Made by a program: the position numbers and the translations under genes. This document shows, one piece after another, positions 21,801 to 31,907 of a stretch of 64,000 nucleotides of DNA. The notes under the pieces were generated by a model. The model was not told the origin of the DNA. It searched no databases and worked only from the letters and a program-made list of their open reading frames with translations. The stretch comes from Seminavis robusta (lineage: Eukaryota; Bacillariophyta; Bacillariophyceae; Naviculales; Naviculaceae): assembly GCA_903772945.1 (NCBI GenBank), contig CAICTM010000165.1, positions 1-64,000 of the forward strand, in the 5' to 3' direction. The first letter of the stretch is position 1, and every line of letters begins with the position of its first letter.

Positions 21801-22373
21801 TTTTCCTTCCTGCTGCTTTGCCGCAGTCTCCAGCTGGTGCTGAATTCGATCATGCACTCCTTCGTGTTGGAACCATGGAAATCCAAGATCGGAAATTCCA
21901 CAAGATCGACAGTCGCTGACGCTAAATTGAGCCGTCATGGCGCTGACATGTGTCCCGCCACTGGCTGTGTGGAAGGTATTGTACGTGTTGAGAGTGACAC
22001 TATCGTCCAAAGTACTATGCACCTTGACTTCGGGTGGGACACCATGGGAGTGAGCCGATTGGTCTACGTCCTGGTGTCTCCGAGGCTCTCCCTTTTGAAG
22101 GAGCTCCTGCTTTCGCGATAGTCTTCTCGATTCTCTCATTGCCGCGGCTCGTTCGGCCGGTGTTAACCACCTCTCCTGATTCTCACCATTTTGCATCAGA
22201 GTCTCATGCTTCGAGAAGCTCACTGATTTCTTGTTCCGAGACGACGATGACGACTTCTTCGACGACGATGAAGATTGCTTGGACGATACGGGACGGATCC
22301 CTGAAGGGCACTTCCTAATCCGCTTTTCATTTGCCTTGATCGAAGACGAAGAGAGAGATGAATCGGTACCCAT
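18825..22373 (-). CDS. Large disordered protein with two KSVSF motifs
   Basis: Single exon, 1182 residues from the ATG at 22373, which sits in a strong GCCACCATGG context; the frame is open for five more codons upstream but without an ATG. No known domain is recognised. The N-terminus is poly-Ser and basic, followed by KSVSF (49-53) and LTPAERAAAMRESRRLSRKQELLQ. A similar pair recurs near the C-terminus: KSVSF at about 1105-1110, then RKELARLSQRQATLMAQG, so the two ends are related. About 590-680 holds five copies of PIG.SPSKPI(D/E)L.M. Many acidic, Ser-rich stretches and a coiled-coil-like region (LETIDALEKLRVKTGESL) occur between. The [KR]-x-V-x-F form fits the docking motif of protein phosphatase 1; that link is inference. 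Confidence 0.7.
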   Translation of the reverse strand: MGTDSSLSSSSIKANEKRIRKCPSGIRPVSSKQSSSSSKKSSSSSRNKKSVSFSKHETLMQNGENQERWLTPAERAAAMRESRRLSRKQELLQKGEPRRHQDVDQSAHSHGVPPEVKVHSTLDDSVTLNTYNTFHTASGGTHVSAMTAQFSVSDCRSCGISDLGFPWFQHEGVHDRIQHQLETAAKQQEGKGIRLTHFTAVRRGFPGEVDSSTYGRHLPPAFYGTLQTMKERFRSEAVDEVCCDDGQERPSITTKMPPLPSQEELASYASRSKVALLETIDALEKLRVKTGESLGPTIERLRVETEASCIQGDAWCRDHYSKLAETTTEVHREVAKVTQDCCAGAEFDEQQQIPRLTYNTSMDPPEGDSPSIVQAPTLPEEKEFSRQADQAMLKSLRNAASVFLDRYTALISSIPTFGAKNDTETDQVVLELPDNFYVEIENASLKSNKAIEVKESDDLVFVETMESMMEKDEVLGSQDSGDTQEVVVLQEPTLVGAQDPDGVKDSDDCSVEPSRDCPSRLYDPNLHPEPAIKQGGSTLIGNQDSFVSINSQKSSQSQDGVYMSKSSFSHDMAKMSKSISQEDVYMSKSSQEDLNMTFSGEERPIGTSPSKPIDLNMSDSVSVMPIGQSPSEPIDLNMALSSDSVDRPIGRSPSKPIELPMSASIVGDKPIGRSPSKPITVEESLAEDADLHPKRYDDREAARLEKASASVWKKLKKLTKKKKMAAVNLMGDLVDELDRESVFVASSDGIVGDNGSVGTQGTFQNPIILMEESEKIVEQRQDMERPMKATLGAPLSLSSRDAQRLLELEDQSQISALTGLNSHETNGIMTTGAVASVEDKSNGMPPRTGLDAGGGYGPSMRNYGREPPMMTTSEMEYDDKLGNDFSKRNEAATKFLSNLKNHLMNERQHRGRTAAETYAVRKFVNTFVVEDAPIAPHTRNPRIDLHHQGVRHGHWDDDDDEPQVLQAPAINLLNATSFFNGVDDDDEESEIRATHNSHKKLLADPNRNGIIGNSQWDPTSRNRVAMERRDDVQPSARGADVRQDDTQLWFLQHHDQRYENRMPRRTADPPRPEVFRTSPEHPHIVESASDTKSISSSILGKRISRRKSVSFNLPEDEDDSVSNRASHADPRLPFAPETISSQAVAHRSVVARKELARLSQRQATLMAQGAKLAHNYQSNNRM

Positions 22374-22975
22374 GGTGGCTGCATCCACAATCTAATAATT
22401 TTGAGTGATCAGAACTGCAAAGCCACCTACTCTGAGTATTCTTGATGCGTTGCGAGGTGCTCGATCAACACCAAAAATGCAACAGGTGAGCTGCCAGCTT
22501 GGAAGTCAACGGAGATTGTGGTTCTGCCAATGCTGGGAGCTACACTCTTTTGATACTGCTTCGGTTTTTCTCTGTGCGCACCGTGGATCGTGGAATGCGC
22601 ACCTGCGGAGCACCTCGATGACTGTGACTGACAAATAGCTTGACCGCACACCGCACACACTTACTCGATCATTGGTTGTGGCACAGACTGCACCACAGCA
22701 CGCAACCTGATAGGTCTAGTCGTCGTAGAGTATGGAAGGGAAAGCTGTTCATTCTACAGGGTTAGATTTCTTTCAATTCATGAAGCGCTGTCTGCGCGGG
22801 AGTTGGCGCAGAAACTAACTTATCTTGCCAGAGAAACGGAATGCTGTATCTTTAAAAAAACATACAGCGTAGTACAATAATTGAAAGGTCCACCAACTGT
22901 AGCAGGAAATTGAAATGAGAAACTGCCGTACAGCTCTCGCTAGAATACGCAGAGCTAGAGGGATGCTCCGTTTAA
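22374..22975. other. Spacer between two minus-strand genes
   Basis: About 600 bases hold the 5' flank of the disordered-protein gene and the 3' flank of the STRA6-like gene. No extra gene or repeat is seen. Confidence 0.4.
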
Positions 22976-25900
22976 CTAAACAAAGTACTGTCCTTCTGCG
23001 AGGGCTCCCTCGTCTTCCTCAGACTTTTTGTGTGGTTTCTCGGTAGATCTCATTGTGCTTAACCTGCCCGGTGCATCTCTCCTGTCCATCGATGGGCTCG
23101 TCACTCCAGCCTCGGCTCTTACTGAAGTCTCTGTCTCTGTGGGCTTCTTTCTCTTTTTCTTCTTTGGGCTCGACACCCGAACCTCTTCTGCCGTGGAGGA
23201 CGCATCTGTTTCGGTGTGCTTTGGGCTCTTGCGCACGTCATCCTCGTTTGCCACGAAGTCTTCCTCGGCTTTGACCACGTCCTCTTCCACGAGCTCATTC
23301 TTTACATTGCTGTCGCCCGTCTCAAGAACCCTTTGGCTTGACATTTTCTCCATTTTTGCTTTTAGCTCAGCCGTTTGCGCGCGTAGCTTCATAACTTCCT
23401 CTTCCAACACAGATTCTCGCAAAGTCTTTCCACGATTCTTGGAGGGAGGAGCTTGGCGTTCCTCTTCGTCATCCTCTGCCCCGACTTCGTCCGTGTCATG
23501 GTGAACTTTGTACCTTCGAACCCATGGCATTAGTTGTATACTAAAGATGAGACGCCAACAAGATCCAGCTCGGGTAGCGAACGAGGGGCCAAGGTTGAGC
23601 TTCAAAAGATAAAGTGCAGCCAACCTGTCTATGTATGGATGCCTTCAGCGAGAGCGAGAACGAACGAAGAGTGGCAACTGTCAGTCTTCTTGTGTTCAAA
23701 TGATGCGGGAGTTGTTGCTGCGGCCACTCTCTTACCTGTGCGCCTCGTGCTGCAAAAGATCTTTCTAGAAGGGGAAGAAAGGAGTTAGATCGAAGACTGC
23801 ATGTCATAGTCTGTACTCAGATTCAATGCTGTAGCTCTTGAGATGAGACACGCACCCGGTAGAAAACAGGGGCCCTATCGAGAAAGAGGTTCGGTAGCAA
23901 ATCAAAACGGTCTACTCCGGGAGCAAGGACTGTGTCAACCGAGTTTCATCGCAGGTGTCGTCAGTGGACCGCGCCAGTATTCAACGTACACAAATGTGAC
24001 AGCAAAAGCAACATCAGACATCATGATGTCATAGTGGGCAAGGGAGCGATAACATTCCTCCACCCGATTGGGCTATTGGTCCGTGGACTTACAAGGTGTG
24101 TCGATACGGCCGAGATAGAATATGGAGCACAAAACGAAGATCGCTGTTCTTGCTACCAAAAACCCTGCACTCAGGGCAACATTCCAGCACTCGAGAACCA
24201 AAAAGAGGGCGTTGGCAGGTGCCAGGTTCCGCCGGTAGAATCCTGCCAGTAACAAACGCCTCAGGCCCAACATGACGAGGATTTTGAGCAAAAGCGTGGC
24301 TGCGATACCTACAAGCTGTGCCAGAACACCTTGGACTTGATCCTTTGTCTCATCCCACACCAAAATGAAGGCAACCAAACCGGGGATTAAAAACGCCAAA
24401 AACGAAGTGAAGAGCTGGGCCCAAAAAGCCATGCCTTTATAATGTAGCCCATTTTGTTAGCACTCCAGAACGCAGCCAACTCAACTGGACAGACAATGCC
24501 ATGTTGGGAACTCACCAAAGACGATGGTGGCATGATCAGGTGCATTTCGATATAGCTGGAAGTCAGAGCTGTAGAGACTTGGGACGACGCCGTATCGAAA
24601 CTTCATGACGTTGAAGACGAAAGAGGGCGTGTAACCAAACAGGATCCAAAAGGTTGAAAAAATGGAAAAGACGAAGCCAATGGCAATTCCAAAGGTTACA
24701 CTGCAATTGAATTGCCACCCACATCATAAGTTAGATTGTGCAAGTTGTTCTGTCGCTGGATGCCATCACCCGCCTGAAGCACTCAAAAGACAACTTACTC
24801 TTCTTCAGCTGCATTCTCCACGAACCACTTGGTCGCGGAGCCGACGATTCCATCTTGGTAATACGCTTCCAATGTAGGACTGCTAACGTTCACGCCACTT
24901 GCCTCAAAAACTACAGCTTCGATCTCCGTGATGAATTCTGCCCTCTCTTCGGCGGTTGCTTCCTGGAAGGCTTCAGCCACAGACTGGTTCAGGAGCTCTT
25001 TGAGACTTGGCTTATCAACCTCTGTCCAGTTGCCTGTAGTCTCATTGTACAGATAATCCACGTCACCGCCGTAGCATCCCGAGCTACCACAATATATAAT
25101 CTCGCCTCTTGCCACGGCGTAAGCATTCTGGACGTCGATAACTGCGATGGCGAATATAGTGACTGTAACAATGATAACCATGACTTGTACCAACGCGGAG
25201 GCCAAGAGCCTTGAGTGGAACCAAACCCCTTCTTCATAGCATATTGATCCTGTGAAGAAACCTTTCCAGGCCCATATCATTGAGCCCGTCTTCTCCGTGT
25301 GGTGGGCCGTGGCGAGGAAGTTGAACATTGCTTGCCCGGTGACTCCTGATCGCCGTGTCGACGAGATCGAGATTCCACCACCGTCTGTGGATTGATCGGC
25401 ATCAGATTTCTTAGTCCGATGGAGGCTCAACGCGTTTTCAACCATTTTGTTTGTCTTCCAGGTTGCCGCACGTTTTGTGTTGAGATCTTTCTTCAATATA
25501 CCAGGCTCAAGCCAGCGTCTCAGTGTCTCGTTCTGTTGAAGAGTGTTGTATGGCACTAGCAACCGAACCAGTGTTTGAAGTTGCAATATCAACAGAAGAG
25601 CTCCTACTCCTACTGCTGACACACCAAAGAGAAGAAATAATTGGTTTTGTGTGTCCCAGGATGTGCTGAAGAACCAAGTGTCAACGTCCGAGAACTCGGG
25701 CATGACACAGAACACAAACACAGCGACCATGCCGATAAGAACGCGGGCAATGGATATCCAACTGTGCGGCAGGAAAGAACTGTTTGCAATGGAGGTGAAC
25801 ATGAAGAACAATCCACCAAGGACCACGAGTTGGGCAAATATTCCCAGCCAGTTCAGAATCGCATTACCAACTTTGCAACCAAATTTGTCAGGATCACACT

Positions 25901-26900
25901 TGGTCTCGATGTTCCCATCTCCTTCACCTCCATAAACAAACGCAACGAATAGGATCATGAAAGCGCACCATTGGAGGACGACGAATGTCTGGCTTCCATA
26001 CAGATCTGCAGTGTTGTCGATTCCTGGAATTGTCAGGACTTTGTTCGCTTTCATGGCCAACTCCTCTCGGAGGTCAGGTTCCTCTTCTGCGTCGGCATAA
26101 GTAAATTCAGCGCCTGTAAGTGTTTTGGCGCAATCCGCTGGCTGCTTCTCTGCCGCATCTTTCTTCACATTGGAGTATGTCGTGGTGCTGGCAGACATTT
26201 GGCTTTTGTTGGTGGCGCTCTTGCGCAGAAAGACACTACTGGAACGACGCACCAATCCTCCTTCGCGTCCCATGGGGATGGGAGGTCTAGCTCCCAGGAT
26301 ATCCATATAGGTGGTGCTGAGTCTGCTTTCCCACTCTAGGTTGTAGCCCTCCAGATCTTGAGTCAACGCCTTCAAGAAGGTTTCGGTATTGAACTCTACC
26401 CCTTCTCCACCGGCGACTTCCACCATTTGTTCAACAAGCTCCTCAGAAACATCCATCTCATCACAATGTGCCAACAAATCGGTCACAAAAGCTTTGGTGA
26501 TCATAATTGAGGCTGATGTCTCATGCTCTGATTCTGCAGAGAGAGTTGCATTGAGAAAGCTGGACCGTATTTCATCTACAATGGAGGCAATCTGGTCATC
26601 GGGGTCTCTTTCCTTGAGACACCTAAGCAAGTGGGGGATAAGTAGGATGGCAATGGCCTGCCTTAGGTCGAGCACATGGGTTGGAATATTCTTCGGATCC
26701 CCGGCCAAGTCGACGAGAACTTCATCTTCGATTGCTTCTTTCTTGACTTCAAGTCCAAAGCGACTGTGCAGCAAAGCGACGATATCGTCGGCTTCGAAAG
26801 ACAAGAGGACGGTCAACACACCATATGCCACAGACTCGATGGAATCATTCGGTCACACATGGAAATGACCTTCAATCTGCCTTACCTTCAATGCTACCAT
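22976..26900 (-). CDS. Polytopic membrane protein of the STRA6/RBP-receptor type
   Basis: Seven exons inferred from splice sites and phase: 26900-26886, 26834-24799, 24700-24516, 24434-24093, 23929-23856, 23764-23736 (29 nt) and 23642-22976, giving 1115 residues. The first exon is MVALK only. The N-terminal 260 residues are soluble with an EF-hand-like helical part. About nine membrane helices follow, e.g. TFVVLQWCAFMILFVAF, IFAQLVVLGGLFFMF, ISIARVLIGMVAVFVF, FLLFGVSAVGVGALLLI, VMVIIVTVTIFAIAV, GIAIGFVFSIFSTFWILF, AFWAQLFTSFLAFLIPG. After the last helix comes YLGRID, then VFYRKDLLQHEAHRHPYI and LAALYLL. Human STRA6 has LGQMD, YTYRNFLKIEVSQSHPAM and CSLLL in the same order and spacing, so I assign the family. 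STRA6 moves retinol; the ligand here is unknown. The tail is charged, Lys/Glu-rich and coiled-coil-like. Confidence 0.68.
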
Positions 26901-28540
26901 TCTTCCGTATCGTCAAACCTGTTTGATGAAGAGCTGAGATGTATTCCAATTCCTTCACATCGGCGTGAGAACCAACTGGCTTCTCGAATCCAATCCTCAT
27001 GGTGGGTTATTCACTTCGGTACCTGGTACAGGCACCACCACTTCTTCGGTACCGGTCGTCGAGACGTCGACACTGGAGTTGGAATAATGAGCTCACTTCT
27101 CTTACCACCATTCTATCCAGCAACTATTGCAGAGCTTGTCGAGACCAACCCCGCATTTACTGCGGTTACCTACCTGGTAGCTGGTAAGCCTCATTTGACA
27201 TTATTTCTCCAGCTACCAGGTACCATGTGCGGTTTCGTTTCTAAATAAATCTTTATTTCTTATTTTCCAATTTTTTTCTCTTTGGTTAGTTGGTACAGCG
27301 TAAAAGCAGAATTTTCCTTTTGAAAAATTGTACTGAGTACTCCAGTTTTGATTGAATACATACTACCGGTAGTAGGGGAGATACTGGCAGTCATAAGTCA
27401 TCTGCAAGAGCCAGCCAATGACTGACTTTAAAAAGGAATGTCCAGTAAAAACTACAATACTGGAGTAATATGCACGTATGCATACCAGTAGCTAGAGAAC
27501 CAGGCACCAGGCATGCACCGGTACCGGTACCTGGTACCGGTGTGATGAAGTGTGACAGTGTGACGTCTCCTGTTCCGCTACCGGTAGCTGGCTATCAGCC
27601 CCAGATCCACATTAGTACGGTAGGGCAGATGGAATGACATCAAGAGTGCCTGAACGGTAGATTGCTCTGTGGACTCATAGTGGCTAGTCAAAGGAACTAT
27701 GCTGCATGCAGCCGATGATAGTAGGAGGGCCGGTAGGAGGTGGCCCGTCCAGCCGTTTCCATTTGTTTGAAACCATGGTGGATCTCACTTTTTATTGTGG
27801 CAAGTGCTGGTGTCTTTTTACAAGAAATTCCAATTTGGCCAGAGCGACCCATACTTCTTTGGCAAGGAAACCCCAGTCTCTCCAATTTTTGTTTCCGCCA
27901 TCCCACAACCCATCAAGGTCTGAAGGAGTGAAGTGTGAATGTTTGTTTCAGGTAACCTGGAAACTGGATCGACTCCTGGACCCAACCCTCACAACTGAAG
28001 TAATACTTGGACCTACACCTGCAGACCGCCGTGGGCACTCGAAGCTCCCATGTAAAAAACTGCAGCAATACTTTCATGTGCAGACAGTGATTCATTCTTC
28101 CAGCGTTTTCTTTTACGAGCACATCAGCATGTCCCTACATGAAATGATGTACACAGATACGACTATCGCATTGCATGCACTGGCGCATTCATACAGCTAC
28201 CCGTACACGTGTACTTTTACATCAAGCCATGATTCAAAATTACGACTATTCAGAGTTATGAAAAGGTAAAACCAATCTACTACCGGTAGATCGATTCTAA
28301 AATGTAGGGCTCATTTTTGTATGCAGAGACAGAGAGAGAGGGAGAGAGAGAGAGCAATCGAAATCCTATCTGACCTGTTGGGTTACCATGATCCATGATT
28401 CAACACCCTAGTTCGAAGGAGAGGAAGGTTTTGTGGAAGGAATTCTCAACTGACCGATTGATTGGTTGGGCCACATGCCGATACCGGTACGCATCTGCAG
28501 TTGGAGCTCTTAGTGAGTGCAATCATAGAGGAATCGGGTT
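26901..28540. other. Intergenic region rich in TACCGGTA palindromes
   Basis: No gene is supported; the longest open frame (27706-28269) has no domain and odd composition. TACCGGTA or close variants cluster at about 27036-27060, 27364-27371, 27515-27545 and 28478-28490. A GA-rich microsatellite runs from about 28324 to 28355. Confidence 0.45.
28324..28355 (+). repeat. GA-rich microsatellite
   Basis: A run of AG dinucleotides broken by single C and G substitutions. Confidence 0.8.
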
Positions 28541-30241
28541 TCAGTATACTTCGTCCCGTTGCATCAGCTCACGGCTTCTGGCAAAGAGTGCCTTCTGCTC
28601 TTCTCGAAGACGTCGCAGTTCACCTCGAACCTGGCCGTCCTCGTCTTGATTCTTTTGGTCGCTCTGTGCAGCATGACCACTGAAAACGTTCTTGGCGAAT
28701 AGATCCGACTTCAAGACAGACTCACGGTCAACCTTGGCCATTTGTACCTTTGAAACAAAATCGTTTTGCAAGGCTTGCAGCTTGGCAAGCTCGGTTGCTA
28801 TTTCTTCTTCCAGCTCTTTCTGCTTGACGGTGATCTCTTTCGGGGGAGATTCCTCGCTAGCGGTAGACTTGGAGGCTTGCTCTCTTACATCCTCGTTGCT
28901 ACCTTCACCTCGTGAACCGTTGGTTTCGACACTCCTTGTTTCAGACTGAACAAGGGGCTCGTCATTGACGATTACAGCTTCCTTGTTGCTTTCAAGGGCT
29001 TTTCTTCTGGCATCTTCCTGGCGTTGCATCCTCATCCTCTCTTCGAGTTCCGCCTTCTCCTTCAGCTCTCTCTGTGCGTCGAGGGCATCCTCGAGGTCCT
29101 GAAGTCGTTGATACTCGGCTTGAATGAGGCTCTCGAGAGAAGACAACTTTGAGGAACTTCCCATACTGCTGGCCACGGATACCTTGCTGAGAGCAGAAAT
29201 GTCACGTGTAAGCAGTTGCTCTTCTAGTGGTTCAAACCGGGAAGATTCGATCGGGTTGACGACGACACTTCCAGATACTTCCGTTTGAGCAGTCTGCTGT
29301 TGTGCAACATCCATGGCATGATGCTGTTGATGCGCGATATCTTTGGTTTCTTCAACTTCCTCAACGTGTGCGGCCCTTCCAGCATCCTTCTTCTTGGACT
29401 TGTCACGTTTCTTCTTATCCTTCCTTTCTTTCTTCTTCTTTTTACTCTCCTTTGCTTCTGGTCCAGCACGCTCAGACGTATCATTCATCTCTTGATCTTC
29501 GAGTATGGCTTTGTTAATCATCTCACCAACAGCCTTCTCAAACTGCTTCTTGGTAGTGCGGGTACCGTCGGCAGCCTCTGCCTTTGAACTTATGAATTCA
29601 ATCAAGGCCTTTTTGAGGTGCTTTTTGAGTTCCTTTTTGACCTTCCTTGACTTTCCTTTCTTTTTCTGCTTCTTCAAGAATGCATGCAACTCATTTCGCA
29701 GATGATCTGTACACTCTTCTGTGAAGGTAACGTGCTTTGACTTTAAGATGGTTGCTGGCGGTTTGGTCACAGGCGGCTTCAGGGTGATATCTTCCGGCAT
29801 GTCAACTTCCACCTCGACTTCACCGTCACCTGATTCCTCGTCCCAGTGAACCTTCACCTGGGATAAAGAAGAACATCCACGACAAAGCCCAATGTCTGCA
29901 GTGAGCTTGTGATCGTCATCGCTTGCATCATCCTCGGCCTCGGCCTCGCACATGACCTGCATGGGTGTATTGAGTTTCAAATCGTTTGAGTTGTTTGGGG
30001 CTTTCGACTGAGGTGTTTTCGCCATCCAGGAGAGGTCCACTAGCTTTCTCATATCAGGAATCAACTTTCCTCTACAATTCTGGTCCTGATATTCCTTGTC
30101 ATTGATTTGAAAGTCGGGGCCTTCGGTGTCACTGCCATCCATGACTTCGACCATGGCATCAACCAGAGACTCGGGCTCTGGCTCCGGTTCAGGTTCGTTG
30201 TTCCACGCCATGAAAAATGGCAGACTGCAACCACCCAACAT
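28541..30241 (-). CDS. Acidic and lysine-rich coiled-coil protein, unknown function
   Basis: Single exon, 566 residues; a second Met ten codons in (MAWNNEPEPEPE, 30211) is an equally good start. No known domain is recognised. The order is: an acidic Glu/Pro start, an Asp/Glu-rich region to about 150, a KSKHVTF motif near 166, a strongly basic helical part (KKQKKKGKSRKVKKELKK), a second Lys cluster (ESKKKKKERKDKKKRDKSKK) near 255-280, then a long Glu/Gln coiled coil (YQRLQDLEDALDAQRELKE and EEEIATELAKLQALQNDF) to the end. The KHVTF phrase fits the RVxF docking form of protein phosphatase 1, as do the two KSVSF motifs of the gene at 18.8-22.4 kb. A nuclear or cytoskeletal scaffold is a guess. 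Confidence 0.7.
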   Translation of the reverse strand: MLGGCSLPFFMAWNNEPEPEPEPESLVDAMVEVMDGSDTEGPDFQINDKEYQDQNCRGKLIPDMRKLVDLSWMAKTPQSKAPNNSNDLKLNTPMQVMCEAEAEDDASDDDHKLTADIGLCRGCSSLSQVKVHWDEESGDGEVEVEVDMPEDITLKPPVTKPPATILKSKHVTFTEECTDHLRNELHAFLKKQKKKGKSRKVKKELKKHLKKALIEFISSKAEAADGTRTTKKQFEKAVGEMINKAILEDQEMNDTSERAGPEAKESKKKKKERKDKKKRDKSKKKDAGRAAHVEEVEETKDIAHQQHHAMDVAQQQTAQTEVSGSVVVNPIESSRFEPLEEQLLTRDISALSKVSVASSMGSSSKLSSLESLIQAEYQRLQDLEDALDAQRELKEKAELEERMRMQRQEDARRKALESNKEAVIVNDEPLVQSETRSVETNGSRGEGSNEDVREQASKSTASEESPPKEITVKQKELEEEIATELAKLQALQNDFVSKVQMAKVDRESVLKSDLFAKNVFSGHAAQSDQKNQDEDGQVRGELRRLREEQKALFARSRELMQRDEVY

Positions 30242-31301
30242 TCTGCTGTATCCAATGTATCTTTTCTTTGTGAAATGAAGGAACCCAGCTGCTTGCTCTC
30301 TGCTTGGCTACACCGGCATTGTAAACCTGTAATTCCTTCAACTTTTTTGCTGGAAAGGCCAAGGAAGATGTTGGCTCTCGAGATCTGGATTTAGCGGTGG
30401 TTCTAATTAACTATGTTGAACGCATGGCATGGGCATGGTCTCTTCGCCATGATCTAATTAATGGTGTGCGTTGGACTCAACTCGTCGGTACTTAGAAGTC
30501 GCACGAGGCGAGCACTTTGCGGTCTCGGATCCATTTTTTGCTTTTGGTTTGTCTCGGAAGGACTGGCGGGATGGACAGGCCTACAGGCAGCTTCGCTTTT
30601 ACTGATTCAAACGCGCGCCGAGCTTTTCTGTGCACTTCTACAGGACCACTCGTAGAAGTGTACCAAAAAGAGCGGCACGCGTTTGAATCAATAGAATCGA
30701 AGCTGCTCGTATGACATGTCGGTAGCTATCATAGGTTCCAGGATGGTTCCACAGTGAGAATAATCTCCCTGAATGTTCGTGTACGGGTATCCTCATCGTA
30801 CGGTACGCATCGCTACACCCTAGACGGACGAACTAAAGTGGAGTTTGCAATTCTATATTATAGCCACTGTACATAATCTACCAGGTACCGGTACCGATAG
30901 TAGAGTTCCTCTTTACAAGATGTTTTCCAAGGACCGGCCAAATCTATACCGCAATCAGACTATAGTAACTGTTTTGTCTACAGCATGGTACCAGGGCAGC
31001 CATTATAAAAATTGGTTTTATCGTGCAGTATCCTATCCAACAACCTACAGTACTGCGAGCGAGCTGCCAGTACCGGTACCGGTACCGGTATACGGTAAAG
31101 CAGCAGCATCGTGAATTCAGCAGCCCACGGCTTTGACATCAGAAAGACGGCCGATGTATGCATAGCAGGGACGAGCATAAACATAGGGTGCAGCGAGCAA
31201 CAGCCACCAACATACTAAAAACCATTCACACTCCTTTCGGCCAGCAAGGCATGCAACCCGCCTGTACCAGTATGGCTAGCGGTGCCTTCTCCCTTTGTCG
31301 A
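30242..31301. other. Intergenic region with a long hairpin
   Basis: No coding gene is seen. It contains the 120-bp hairpin at 30587-30706, listed separately, and a run of overlapping TACCGGTA palindromes at about 31067-31092. Confidence 0.5.
30587..30706. repeat. 120-bp near-perfect hairpin (inverted repeat)
   Basis: Arm 30587-30641 and arm 30652-30706 are 55 bases each and match in inverted orientation at 46 of 55 positions, with no gaps and a 10-base loop. The outer nine bases (GCAGCTTCG) and an inner block (ATTCAAACG) are perfect. It lies between two genes on the opposite strand and is not part of any open frame I accept. It could be a small fold-back element or a small-RNA precursor. Confidence 0.75.
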
Positions 31302-31907
31302 CTAGGGTGTGTTGCTCAGGAGAGTGAGCGTGTCGTTCTTTATTGCGTAAGCACGCAGCAGCGCCTTGTCTTGCTCTGTTGTTGGAGCAGCAGACAGATC
31401 TTCTGCTTGGGCAGACTCCTGAATGCGAGTCCAAAGCGACGTCATTTTGGCACGAAGGAATGCCTCGTGTGCGTCTGTGTCATCATCTTCTTCCGTTATA
31501 GCTTTCAGCAATGGGGGCACTGTTCTTTGCGATGAAGACTTGATGGATGCCGAAGCAGTGGAACGCCTCCTAAATCGACGTTGTTGCTGTTGCTGTTCTT
31601 GTTCTGAGCCACTCGTACCTTTGCTGTTCAAGGTCGAGCCTGAGTGGCTCAGTTCGGTAGCCACGGAGTCATAGATGTCGCTCATTTCATCGAAGGTTTT
31701 GGATGGAGCAAGAATGGTGTAGTCGCGGTGAAACACAAAGCCATCAGAGGAGCTTGCGGTTGTATAGCTTGAGTAAGACTCCTCATCGTCCGATACTTCA
31801 GAGCCACTGTCATTGGAGTGTTCCTCCAGGTCGTCACCAAGGTTACCAAAGAACTGACCGGCCCATGACCATGAGCTTAGGCTGCGGAGATCGACGCTGG
31901 CACTCAT
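31302..31907 (-). CDS. Small acidic Ser-rich protein, unknown function
   Basis: Single exon, 201 residues from the ATG at 31907. No family is recognised. The first 20 residues include WSWAGQFFGNLGDDLEEH; a Ser/Asp/Glu-rich region follows (SDDEESYSSYTTASSSDG), then HRDYTILAPSKTFDEMSDIYDSV, a Gln tract (about residues 108-112) beside RRFRRRS, and a predicted helical end (EDDDTDAHEAFLRAKMTSLWTRIQESAQAE). The many Ser residues in acidic context would suit casein kinase 2. It appears soluble, without a targeting signal. Confidence 0.6.
   Translation of the reverse strand: MSASVDLRSLSSWSWAGQFFGNLGDDLEEHSNDSGSEVSDDEESYSSYTTASSSDGFVFHRDYTILAPSKTFDEMSDIYDSVATELSHSGSTLNSKGTSGSEQEQQQQQRRFRRRSTASASIKSSSQRTVPPLLKAITEEDDDTDAHEAFLRAKMTSLWTRIQESAQAEDLSAAPTTEQDKALLRAYAIKNDTLTLLSNTP

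Noticed and set aside
27706-28269. 187-codon open frame
   Set aside because: Composition is typical of translated non-coding DNA, and no exon neighbours can be joined to it.
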